IMG/VR virus record: IMGVR_UViG_3300017917_001609
Coordinates: 1 to 44,875 of that record
Direction: 5' to 3' (one strand)
Source of the DNA: a virus
DNA: 44,875 nt
Position 1 is the first letter of the stretch, and each line of letters opens with the position of its first letter. The notes under the pieces are model-generated. The model did not search any database, was not told where the DNA came from, and saw nothing but the letters and a program-made list of their open reading frames with translations. Below, in pieces: positions 14,307 through 21,606 of the stretch. A program made the position numbers and the translations under genes.

Positions 14307-15416
14307 TTAGTAGATTTTACCTTCCGGATCTCTCCTGTACTTTCTGGTGATTTCTTCTATTTTGGATCTCTTACCCCAGTCTGAAAGGTGTCTATCGTTT
14401 TGAACTGTGTTTATTTCAGCCTGCATGGGATTGATTGGTTCCTGCCCGGTATAAACTTTATAAGGTTCCTCATCTTCTATCTTCCAGTCTTCCTCCGGCA
14501 TATCTTCCACCATCTGGTTTAAAGCCTGATCTGTGGCATGATCTTCGTCAAATTCGTTGATTTGATCTTGTAGGTCATCATAAGCAGAAACAACATTCCT
14601 CATATCCTCAACTTTTTCTTCTAAAGGATATTCAATCTCAGGTTCATTCTTCCGTTTAAAAGCAAAGTTAGCTGCAATAACTAAAGCAATAGCCAGTGGA
14701 TCAAATACAAAAATAATAACTAGTAAGAACCAGTTGATAATTTTCTCCATAGGATATCCAGTAAGACCTGATAAGTATTTTAACGGACCTAATTCAGAAG
14801 ACGCTGTTGAGTTTGTTTTAACCTGAAGTATTTTATTCTCAATAGAGAAGATTGAATCATTCACAACATCAAGTTTACTAGAAAGTTTTTCATCTGATTT
14901 AGATGCTGATTCTATTTGTTTGTAACTTGCAGCATTTGATCTAACAACTAGATTCCCTCTGCTGTCTGTGTATTGATTGGTTGAACTTTTAGATAAAGTA
15001 CCTCGTAGTTCAGACAAAGATTGCTTTTCTTTCAAAAGATTATCCCTTGTGTCTTGAAATAATTTCTTCTTAGTCTCTAAAGCAGCAATCTGCTGAGTGG
15101 TGACCTGGTCTTTATTTGCAGTCTCCTGATAAGCTGATGATAGAAATCCGTAAATTCCGGCTGAGGTTATTAAGATTAACACAAAGGCTGCAATGGTTAG
15201 ATAGGTTCTCAGCACCTTATTCAGACTGTCCCAGTATTGATAAAGTAAAGATGCAATCACTAGCTTAGACACTTCCAAGGATCCTGCCATGATTCCAACT
15301 GCAAATGCTGCGCCGGCAAATAATTTCATCAAACCAGACACAGAATAAAAACCGGCAGAAGCAGAGACTGCTAAAGCCGATAATGCTATAATGTAAGGAA
15401 ATAGTTTTTTACCCAT
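14307..15416 (-). CDS. Multi-pass membrane protein with central coiled coil, 369 aa
   Basis: Three N-terminal membrane segments (about residues 5-25, 31-55, 73-95) precede a long coiled coil (about 105-200, KKKLFQDTRDNLLKEKQSLSEL...). A fourth membrane segment (about 226-250) and an acidic cytoplasmic tail follow. The tail has EEDW and RKYRRDPEGK near the end. The layout resembles DUF4407-like membrane proteins, but I am not certain. It has its own promoter-terminator unit and lies beside the lysis genes, so an envelope role is likely. Confidence 0.75.
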   Translation of the reverse strand: MGKKLFPYIIALSALAVSASAGFYSVSGLMKLFAGAAFAVGIMAGSLEVSKLVIASLLYQYWDSLNKVLRTYLTIAAFVLILITSAGIYGFLSSAYQETANKDQVTTQQIAALETKKKLFQDTRDNLLKEKQSLSELRGTLSKSSTNQYTDSRGNLVVRSNAASYKQIESASKSDEKLSSKLDVVNDSIFSIENKILQVKTNSTASSELGPLKYLSGLTGYPMEKIINWFLLVIIFVFDPLAIALVIAANFAFKRKNEPEIEYPLEEKVEDMRNVVSAYDDLQDQINEFDEDHATDQALNQMVEDMPEEDWKIEDEEPYKVYTGQEPINPMQAEINTVQNDRHLSDWGKRSKIEEITRKYRRDPEGKIY

Positions 15417-15420
15417 AAGT

Positions 15421-15451
15421 TAAATATAGGTAGTAAAATAAAAAAAGGCAA
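15421..15451 (-). promoter_or_regulatory. Promoter TTG-N20-TATATTTA for coiled-coil membrane protein
   Basis: TTG at 15451-15449 is inside the 3' arm of the upstream terminator; TATATTTA is at 15428-15421, four bases before the ATG at 15416. Confidence 0.75.
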
Positions 15452-15466
15452 GTTAATTCTTGCCTT
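15445..15466 (-). terminator. Intrinsic terminator overlapping the holin-family stop codon
   Basis: A perfect 8-bp stem AAGGCAAG/CUUGCCUU around AAUUAA is followed by seven U residues. The loop contains the TAA stop of the 15453 gene. Confidence 0.82.
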
Positions 15467-15866
15467 CGTTTGATTTATGTTTATCTATCTTTTTAAGTAT
15501 TTCCGTGACTAATTCATTTTTTATGAATCCTGCGTCGGCAGCATTCTTTAAGGAACTAATTAACTGAAAGACTATCAACGGCATTAATATTGTCTCTGAA
15601 AGCCAGGAGGTGCCTTTAAACCCTTGCTCCACCATAAGTAGAACTGTTAACGTTATTACCCAAGCCACCAAGGTTTTTAATACCCTAATTGCTTTGTAGG
15701 TTTTAAACCCTTCTCGTTTTATCCCGGCAATGATTCCAAAAAAACCATCCATAAAGATCACAGCAACAATTGCCAGATATTGATCGGCATTATCCATAGC
15801 TAAATTTAGAAAATAACTGCAGACAAAAGAAAGGGCTGCTGTGGTTGCGAATATAGTGGTTTTCAT
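15453..15866 (-). CDS. Holin-family-like membrane protein, 137 aa
   Basis: I prefer the start MKTTIFATTAALSF at 15866, which avoids a 17-base overlap with the upstream gene; an ATG at 15896 is the alternative. Three to four hydrophobic segments and the MDGFFGIIAGIKREGFKTYKAIRVLKTLVAWV segment are typical of phage holin-4-like proteins. The charged tail (KKIDKHKSNEGKN) would face the cytoplasm. Its position two genes downstream of the endolysin supports a role in lysis, although the 17104 gene is a second candidate. Confidence 0.72.
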   Translation of the reverse strand: MKTTIFATTAALSFVCSYFLNLAMDNADQYLAIVAVIFMDGFFGIIAGIKREGFKTYKAIRVLKTLVAWVITLTVLLMVEQGFKGTSWLSETILMPLIVFQLISSLKNAADAGFIKNELVTEILKKIDKHKSNEGKN

Positions 15867-15879
15867 TTTTATTATTAGT

Positions 15880-16257
15880 TTATCCAATATGGTCATCTAA
15901 ATGATCAGGGATTCCATCTCCGTCCACATCTGCAATTTCACCATACCCTAATGCTTTCATAAAATTAGCAACTCGGTCTTTTAAGTCCCCATCACTATCA
16001 GCAAACCAATCTTCTTTAATAACATCATGGCTTAGTAATACTGTGATGGCTGTATAAAGAGTATCTACATCATCCACAAGATAAATATCCGGGGTGTGGA
16101 AATCTAAACTGAATGCATAGTCGTCTATTTGAGGTATTTTTAGTAGGTCGTCTATCTTACCTATTTTCTTTTCTGAAGGTACTTTACCTCCAAATTTATG
16201 GAAGTATTCACCTACGTAGATATACCCCTGCTTTTCTTTTAATTGAAACTCGCTCAT
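15880..16257 (-). CDS. Hypothetical protein with C-terminal Ca-binding-type repeat, 125 aa
   Basis: A mostly acidic soluble protein. The C terminus ADVDGDGIPDHLDDHIG is a clear thrombospondin-3-like calcium loop (DxDGDGxPDxxD), and an upstream DSDGDLKD is another acidic turn. There is no signal peptide. It lies one base after the endolysin gene and is surely cotranscribed, so a lysis-accessory or virion role is possible. No family recognised. Confidence 0.68.
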   Translation of the reverse strand: MSEFQLKEKQGYIYVGEYFHKFGGKVPSEKKIGKIDDLLKIPQIDDYAFSLDFHTPDIYLVDDVDTLYTAITVLLSHDVIKEDWFADSDGDLKDRVANFMKALGYGEIADVDGDGIPDHLDDHIG

Positions 16258-16258
16258 C

Positions 16259-17104
16259 TTATTTTAATAAATTATAATATTCGTTGAAATGCTTGATTCT
16301 ATCAGGTAATCCAATTGTACCGCCATTTACTCTTTTGGTAACTGCTGTAACTGTTCCTTGATCTGCTCCCCTATCACAAATAGTCCAAAGTCCGTTCTTG
16401 TTAAAGAACCAGGCTGCTGATGCTAAAGCATATTTAGTTGATACTAAATCCGGATTAGCTAAAATATCCTCAGGGACTGTCTTATCAAATGCCGTGTAGT
16501 TATCTTTACCGGTTAATTGAATGTAGCCTCTTCCTCTGAATTTGTATCCATCACCTGTAGCTTCTGCTCCATTGCCCATTCTGCCTCCGTAGACTCTGTT
16601 AGCAATTTTTTGAGGCTGTTTAGCGTATTGTTCTGCTAAAGCAGGAGTAAAGTATTTTGGAAAAATACCTAATAGTCCTTTTGAACTGTAAAATAAATTT
16701 TCACTAGTTGATTTAAACTGCCCTGATTCATGACCGGCCTGTGCAAGGAAATGAGCCAGACGTAGAATATTTGTAATATTAAACTTAGCTGCCGTATCCG
16801 GAATTGCTGCTATTACAGAATCAGGAACATGTCCTTTTAATTTATCCAATTTGAACGGAGAAACTAAGATTGTAGTTTGAGCAGGTACTGTAGCCACAGC
16901 TGGAACAGCTACTGTAGGAGTGATTCCCATAATCTTATTCCAGGTTCCATCACCAACAATACCGTCTGCGGTCAAGCCGTTGGCTGCTTGAAATGCTTTA
17001 ACTGCTGCTTCTGTCTTAGGTCCGAAAGTGCCAATAGCCTCTACACCTAATTTAACCTGTAATTTTTTAACGTCTTCTCCGACGTCACCTTTTTTTAATA
17101 ACAT
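16259..17104 (-). CDS. Endolysin: PG_binding_1 domain plus GH19 muramidase/chitinase-like domain
   Basis: Residues 1-60 form a peptidoglycan-binding repeat (KGDVGEDVKKLQVKLG, FGPKTEAAVKAFQ, DGIVGDGTWNKI). An Ala/Pro/Val linker (62-80) leads to a GH19 catalytic domain (about 86-281). The catalytic glutamates are probably Glu126 in AGHESGQF and Glu135 in STSENL, with the later KFRGRGYIQLTGKDNY signature. It degrades the peptidoglycan sugar backbone at lysis. Its first base is shared with the stop of the holin-like gene upstream (TAATG). Confidence 0.93.
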   Translation of the reverse strand: MLLKKGDVGEDVKKLQVKLGVEAIGTFGPKTEAAVKAFQAANGLTADGIVGDGTWNKIMGITPTVAVPAVATVPAQTTILVSPFKLDKLKGHVPDSVIAAIPDTAAKFNITNILRLAHFLAQAGHESGQFKSTSENLFYSSKGLLGIFPKYFTPALAEQYAKQPQKIANRVYGGRMGNGAEATGDGYKFRGRGYIQLTGKDNYTAFDKTVPEDILANPDLVSTKYALASAAWFFNKNGLWTICDRGADQGTVTAVTKRVNGGTIGLPDRIKHFNEYYNLLK

Positions 17105-17361
17105 TATCCCTCTGAATTATCGTTTTTGTCTTTCTTTGAATTAATAAATTTATCCACTGATGCTATTCCAAATGCTCCTAAAACTAAAACCATAAATCCA
17201 TCAAAGATGAATTGGTTGAGGGTTAATTCTCTTCCCATCCATCCAGTGATTAAATCCACAAGGAGGGCAAGGACTAACATTAAGAATGCAATAAACCCTA
17301 CTACTGATTTTTCATTAATAGTGTTGTTGTCATCAAATAATTTTTTTAAAAAGTCTTTCAT
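17104..17361 (-). CDS. Holin-like protein, 85 aa, two TM segments
   Basis: A small membrane protein with a charged N terminus (MKDFLKKLFDDNN), two hydrophobic helices (about 21-40 and 54-72) and a charged C terminus (INSKKDKNDNSEG), the layout of class II holins. It directly precedes and overlaps the endolysin gene. Holin function is inferred from topology and place. Confidence 0.75.
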   Translation of the reverse strand: MKDFLKKLFDDNNTINEKSVVGFIAFLMLVLALLVDLITGWMGRELTLNQFIFDGFMVLVLGAFGIASVDKFINSKKDKNDNSEG

Positions 17362-17371
17362 AGTCTATAAA

Positions 17372-17818
17372 TTAAAATTGTTTTGTTGTTTTTGTTAAAG
17401 CTTCTTGCAACGCTTTTGAAAAAGCTTTTCTGTTAAGAGGAACTTCTCCATTCTCAACATCTAAGAACATAGCAAAGATGAAAGTTTTTCTTTCTCCTTT
17501 ACCCTTAAAACAACCCGAACCTATGCAGATAGTAGTTTCAACTATGTAGTCTTTTCTTAACCACTGCAGTCCTATGATATTAACTAGTTGCTGAGGAGAG
17601 TAGATGCTATCAATTGATACTTGAACATCAAATCCTTCTCCTGAGTCTTGAGGGGTGTATCCTTTTTCAATTAATAACTCCTCCACATTCTCTTTTATTC
17701 CAAAAGTAACATCTCTGCCGTCAATGGTTTGAATCTGCTGATGATTACTAACATGCACTTTGACAAAAGTCGGTGCCGGTTGTAAAGCAAATAAAATAGC
17801 AGGTAGAATGTTTAGCAT
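17372..17818 (-). CDS. Exported hypothetical protein, 148 aa
   Basis: A short hydrophobic N terminus (MLNILPAILFALQPAPT) is a plausible signal peptide. The mature part has a periplasmic alpha/beta look (FDVQVSIDSIYSPQQLVNIIGLQW ... KAFSKALQEALTKTTKQF) reminiscent of small lipoprotein-like periplasmic domains, and one CIGSGC pair. The late-type box is only three bases from the ATG. It lies next to the lectin-dockerin gene and may belong to the same export system. Function unknown. Confidence 0.65.
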   Translation of the reverse strand: MLNILPAILFALQPAPTFVKVHVSNHQQIQTIDGRDVTFGIKENVEELLIEKGYTPQDSGEGFDVQVSIDSIYSPQQLVNIIGLQWLRKDYIVETTICIGSGCFKGKGERKTFIFAMFLDVENGEVPLNRKAFSKALQEALTKTTKQF

Positions 17819-17821
17819 GTT

Positions 17822-17829
17822 TATAAATA
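17822..17829 (-). promoter_or_regulatory. TATTTATA late-type box, 3 bases from ATG
   Basis: The minus strand reads AATATTTATAAACATG; the box overlaps the end of the lectin gene. There is no TTG at -33. Confidence 0.55.
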
Positions 17830-18813
17830 TTAATAAGAAACAGATCCAGCGTATCCTGGTGCAATAATATAAAGGTTTAATGAACCTCCTGAGGTTAAGG
17901 TGGAAGTGGTGTATGTTGATACTCCTGGGTAGGTTGTTCTTACATTAACTGTGGTTGCTTTTATAGAATTGTACTGAGAGGCTGTAAAAATCCTAACATC
18001 CGGGGCTATTCTCCATTTAGAGAATATACCTGCTTTTCTTGCTGCAATATAATACTTATCTGAAACTGTTATTAACCCATCATCATTGACATCAAACATG
18101 TGATAAGAAAGTCCGTTCTTTGTTACTTTATTTAATACTATATTAGAGACTGCTTGTATGTCTGAATTGGTGTATGCTTGTATTCTTGTAGGGGCATTTA
18201 TTTCAATGTAATATTCCTTTGAAGGATCGTAAGCTTCCGAGATAGAATAATAACCATTTGAATTTGTATAAATTGTTTTGTAGAGAGTCCAAGAAGAAGT
18301 AGTAACTAGATATTCGAATTCTAATACGTAGGGCAGTGCTTGATTATTGGGTAAATCATTCCACCTGCCGTTGGAAACAAACTGGACATAATCTTCATTC
18401 CCTGCGTTATTTGGTTCTCCTGAATTCCAGTTAGAGTAAGAATAAGCTTCTCCTGTTACCCATTTCCAGGTTCCTTCTGTTACTTCATCTGTTAATCCAA
18501 TCCATCCTGAAGGCCATAAATTATAAATAAAGGTCTGCTCTGCTGCTGAAGTGATTGTAACTAAGTGACCTCCCATATTAGAACAGTTTGTTCTAGCGGT
18601 AGTCCAAATTGCAGTACCTGTAGAACGATAGTATGAGTGTCCATTATAATTTTGCTGATTGGTAAATCCTGTAATAGTCTGATTTGTTCTTCTATAAAGT
18701 TTTATAGGAACATTCCCAGCTCCTGAACCATTAGCATTATAAAGATACCCTGAGTAGTTAAATTGGCCAAATGCTGAATTGGTTATTAGTAATATAAGTA
18801 TCAACCATCTCAT
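17830..18813 (-). CDS. Exported C-type lectin domain protein with dockerin-like module, 327 aa
   Basis: A signal peptide (MRWLILILLITNSAFG) leads into a CNA-B-like beta sandwich (SGYLYNANGSGAGNVPIKLY, from residue 21). It is interrupted by a C-type lectin domain (about 57-168, with WIGLTDE, the EPN sugar-binding triplet 133-135 and WND 151-153) and resumes at SSWTLYKTIYTNSNGYYSI. A dockerin-like EF-hand follows (FDVNDDGLITVSD, 240-252), then a small beta domain (DVRIFTASQYNSI). The part after the lectin matches the T9SS protein at 21607. Probably a surface adhesin or decoy exported by the host; there is no T9SS tail of its own. ATGA overlap with the beta-barrel gene. Confidence 0.85.
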   Translation of the reverse strand: MRWLILILLITNSAFGQFNYSGYLYNANGSGAGNVPIKLYRRTNQTITGFTNQQNYNGHSYYRSTGTAIWTTARTNCSNMGGHLVTITSAAEQTFIYNLWPSGWIGLTDEVTEGTWKWVTGEAYSYSNWNSGEPNNAGNEDYVQFVSNGRWNDLPNNQALPYVLEFEYLVTTSSWTLYKTIYTNSNGYYSISEAYDPSKEYYIEINAPTRIQAYTNSDIQAVSNIVLNKVTKNGLSYHMFDVNDDGLITVSDKYYIAARKAGIFSKWRIAPDVRIFTASQYNSIKATTVNVRTTYPGVSTYTTSTLTSGGSLNLYIIAPGYAGSVSY

Positions 18814-20252
18814 AATTTTAATTTAGCTCCTATTAAGATTTGGTAATTTAAAACATCCTGACCGGCGATATAAGTTCCTCCTCCTGTTAAACCTACACCG
18901 AAAGTCTTTGTCATCTTATAAGTTAAGTTTAAAAAAGGAATAACAATTGGCTTTGCTTTAAAAAAAGTCTCTGTGTAGTATTTCTGATAAGGTGAATAAA
19001 TTCCGGCAGCAATGATTGTAGCATCTAAAGACTTTCCAATTTTTCCTTTATACATACAGCCTATAATTGCAATAGTTGATATTAGTTCTTCACCGAACAT
19101 CTGCCCGTATGTTCCTGCCACTCCGTAAAGTGCTGTAAAATTCTTTAATGAATTAACTCTGACAAATAATGCATTCCCGGTTGTTGATTGTGGCATCAAA
19201 CCTACTCCGGCTGAAACAATGTTAATATGCTTGTTTCCTTTTTGGTTAGTTCCAATCCAGGATTTAATTCCAGATACGTTCCCAATCCTGGCTCCTACCA
19301 TGTAATCTGCCGAAAAGCCGATAGAAGCTGTTCCGTCTCCTTTAACTCTAGTAAAGGACATAGTTGCTCTTGCATCCTGTGCTTTATCGGCGGCAGTTTG
19401 TATACCTACAATATCCCCCGTGAGTAAAATAGCCGGCTTTTGAGTTTCTGTTTTTGCTTTTGAGGCTGCCTTAGCTGTGTTGTTAGATTGTGTCTTTTGT
19501 GTTTCGGTTTTCTGCTCTTCTACTTTTTGCTCGTTCGGTTTTTCCGTCTCTGTTTTCTCCGACGTTGTCCCTCCCTTGCCTCCTGAAGAGCTATTCCCCC
19601 CGCTACTAGAAGTAGAGGAAGAATTACCTGATGAATTAGAACCATTGTTTACTTCTCCTTGTTTTGTTTCTGTGGACCCTTGTCCGGTGGTCTCACCATT
19701 AGAACCGCTAGAATTAGAGGACCCACTGCTACTCCCAGTATTAGGACCGTCTGTAGAATTACTTGTGTTATTTCCATCAGTCTTCTCCGGGTTATCAGGT
19801 GATTTTCCATTCTTATTAGATTTAACTTCAACACTTCCTGAACCTGTAGATGTTGTACTCCCTACACTTGTTCCAACTCCTCCGGATACTCCACTAGTTA
19901 CTGAGGATAAATCCAGGCTCACCAGGCTTGTTACATTAGTAATAATGTTAGAAACTTGGTTGGTTGAGGTGGTGGTGGTTGTAGTAGTGAATACACCCTG
20001 GCAAGGAGAAGTGGATTTATACTTATTATAAATATCATTCATCCAAATCTCAAAGGTTCCGTTATTTAATTCAAGGTATGTAAATGCTCTAACTTGTCCG
20101 TAGTATGAGATTACAATAGGAGCAGACATATCTGCTGTGATAAACTTAGTAGTATGTGTACAGGGGTCTATGTACGAATAAAGAAAGGACTGCCCTTTTA
20201 CAGACAGTCCGATTATTAAAAAAAAGAATAATATTTTAGTTTTTAAAGACAC
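18810..20252 (-). CDS. Outer-membrane beta-barrel-like protein with long Ser/Gly/Thr/Asn linker, 480 aa
   Basis: A signal peptide (KILFFFLIIGLSVKG) leads to a small N-terminal domain (to about residue 85). A low-complexity segment rich in T, S, G and N (about 88-250) and an EKTETEKPNEQ-type charged part come next. The C-terminal 210 residues alternate as in an outer-membrane barrel and end LIGAKLKL. The frame begins with GTG, overlapping the CsgG-like gene by 17 bases; no ATG is available nearby. Neighbouring exported proteins suggest a cell-surface role such as superinfection exclusion or export, which is inference. Confidence 0.72.
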   Translation of the reverse strand: MSLKTKILFFFLIIGLSVKGQSFLYSYIDPCTHTTKFITADMSAPIVISYYGQVRAFTYLELNNGTFEIWMNDIYNKYKSTSPCQGVFTTTTTTTSTNQVSNIITNVTSLVSLDLSSVTSGVSGGVGTSVGSTTSTGSGSVEVKSNKNGKSPDNPEKTDGNNTSNSTDGPNTGSSSGSSNSSGSNGETTGQGSTETKQGEVNNGSNSSGNSSSTSSSGGNSSSGGKGGTTSEKTETEKPNEQKVEEQKTETQKTQSNNTAKAASKAKTETQKPAILLTGDIVGIQTAADKAQDARATMSFTRVKGDGTASIGFSADYMVGARIGNVSGIKSWIGTNQKGNKHINIVSAGVGLMPQSTTGNALFVRVNSLKNFTALYGVAGTYGQMFGEELISTIAIIGCMYKGKIGKSLDATIIAAGIYSPYQKYYTETFFKAKPIVIPFLNLTYKMTKTFGVGLTGGGTYIAGQDVLNYQILIGAKLKL

Positions 20253-20922
20253 CGGCTTTGATTAAGTTTTCGATTACTTTGGTTGTTGCAGTCTCTAAAG
20301 ACTTTCTAGTTGCTTTACCTACCGTACTTTGAGAAAACTTCATATCAAGAGATTTCATAAATGATTCCCCGGTCTTAGTTGCTTCACCTTCTCCTGAACC
20401 GATATAGATCTGCCCGGTCATTGCATCAACAAATCTTACTTGCAGGCGAATGAATGTTGTAACCACAACCTTGCCTTTTGCACCAGAGACAGACTCGTCT
20501 TCATCAACAGCGAAATCAGCCACAGAGACGTAAACAAAATAACGAGCAGCTTTAATTTTACCTTTCCCATCAATTGGTTCTTCAAAGACTCCTTTTTTAG
20601 AAGCTTTAAATTGAGTAACCATTCGTTCTTTAATTTCTTGTTTTTCTTCTGTAAATATAAATCTATTTGTTTCATCTAAATAATCCAATACTGATTCAGC
20701 AAATCCTAATCCAACATTTTTTTCTTGTAAGCTAGGATACAAAGCTAAAACTTTAGTTAAGTCAACATTAATTACCTGGACTGTTTTCTTAATAGAATCA
20801 GTGTAATTAGATACTGATGAAATACTTTTAGTTTCAATTACATCCTTTTCAGTTGTGGTCTTCATAGAACCACAAGCAACTAAAATTACTAGTAAAAAAG
20901 AAATCAGAATGTTTTTTACCAT
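20236..20922 (-). CDS. CsgG-like lipoprotein
   Basis: A lipoprotein signal (MVKNILISFLLVILVACGS) precedes a domain with the CsgG family pattern: YFVYVSVADFAV, VRFVDAMTGQIYIGSGEGEA, then the C-terminal helix GKATRKSLETATTKVIENLIKAGV. CsgG forms an outer-membrane pore that secretes curli subunits, and homologues recur in phages. It sits upstream of the beta-barrel and lectin genes with coupled overlaps. Whether it exports or merely senses envelope state is unknown. The DVIETKSISSV linker is unlike canonical CsgG, so a distant relative is more likely. Confidence 0.78.
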   Translation of the reverse strand: MVKNILISFLLVILVACGSMKTTTEKDVIETKSISSVSNYTDSIKKTVQVINVDLTKVLALYPSLQEKNVGLGFAESVLDYLDETNRFIFTEEKQEIKERMVTQFKASKKGVFEEPIDGKGKIKAARYFVYVSVADFAVDEDESVSGAKGKVVVTTFIRLQVRFVDAMTGQIYIGSGEGEATKTGESFMKSLDMKFSQSTVGKATRKSLETATTKVIENLIKAGVFKN

Positions 20923-21239
20923 GGTGATTCTTCTTCTTTTGGTTTAGCAGGCTCTGCTTTAGCTGGTGCTGGGGAGGCTGCAGGAACTGATTTTTCCTTA
21001 ATAATAACTGTGTTAGTACCACCTGAAGCTTGCTGCTTTTGTTGGTTCTCATTACTGTTAGTAATGTTGATAACAGGAGCAGGAGCAGTTACTGCTTGAG
21101 GAGCTGCATCTTTTGATTCATCACCACCACCTAAGTGAGTGGCAAACCATGCACCACCGGCAGTTACCGCAGTGGTAATAGCTCCGATGATGGCTTTTTT
21201 AACAGCGGACATTCCGCTTTCTTCTTTTTCTTCTGACAT
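20916..21239 (-). CDS. Membrane-anchored protein with Ala/Pro-rich tail, 107 aa
   Basis: A short acidic N terminus (MSEEKEESGMSAVKK) is followed by a TM segment (AIIGAITTAVTAGGAWFA). The rest is low complexity, rich in Ala, Pro, Asn and Gln (APAPVINITNSNENQQKQQA), and ends EEESPW. It looks like a periplasm-spanning anchor, comparable in plan to spanins or TonB-like stalks but without their motifs. It overlaps the CsgG-like gene by seven bases. Function unknown. Confidence 0.68.
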   Translation of the reverse strand: MSEEKEESGMSAVKKAIIGAITTAVTAGGAWFATHLGGGDESKDAAPQAVTAPAPVINITNSNENQQKQQASGGTNTVIIKEKSVPAASPAPAKAEPAKPKEEESPW

Positions 21240-21243
21240 AATA

Positions 21244-21603
21244 TTAACCTTCTAATGTGCTTGATAATGATTGACCGTCTTCTTCATCCACTTTCTGAAT
21301 TAGCATTTTATCTCTATCCTCAGAATTGAACCAGTAGTCAACTACTTTGTTTAAGTTACCCACAAATGCACCTAGTAGAATAAGTAACATTTCTTTCCAT
21401 GATTCTTGAATCTCAATTCCAAAAAATACTGCTGAGTTGATCCCGGCAATGATGAAGAAAAACAAGAATAATACAATGCCGGTGATTTTCCAGCGATTGT
21501 TCTGCATCTGTTGTAACATATAGTAGAAACGATTCTTATCGTCTACTTGAACGAATTCAGGTTTCCCTCCGACTACGTTCTTAATTGTTTCTTTGATTCC
21601 CAT
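21244..21603 (-). CDS. Two-TM membrane protein, holin-like, 119 aa
   Basis: A soluble N-terminal part (about 1-37), two hydrophobic helices (about 41-60 and 70-88) and a cytoplasmic charged tail (FNSEDRDKMLIQKVDEEDGQ). The WKEMLLILLGAFVGNLNKVVDYWF segment is common in small phage membrane proteins. It may be an additional holin-type or scaffold membrane protein of the exported-protein island. A late-type box is 12 bases upstream. Confidence 0.7.
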   Translation of the reverse strand: MGIKETIKNVVGGKPEFVQVDDKNRFYYMLQQMQNNRWKITGIVLFLFFFIIAGINSAVFFGIEIQESWKEMLLILLGAFVGNLNKVVDYWFNSEDRDKMLIQKVDEEDGQSLSSTLEG

Positions 21604-21606
21604 AGT

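Noticed and set aside
19477-20031. A long plus-strand frame of 184 codons opposite the low-complexity linker.
   Set aside because: It is the mirror of Ser/Gly/Thr codons and gives a Leu/Pro/Val/Glu-rich nonsense protein; the minus-strand gene has signal peptide, overlaps and operon context.
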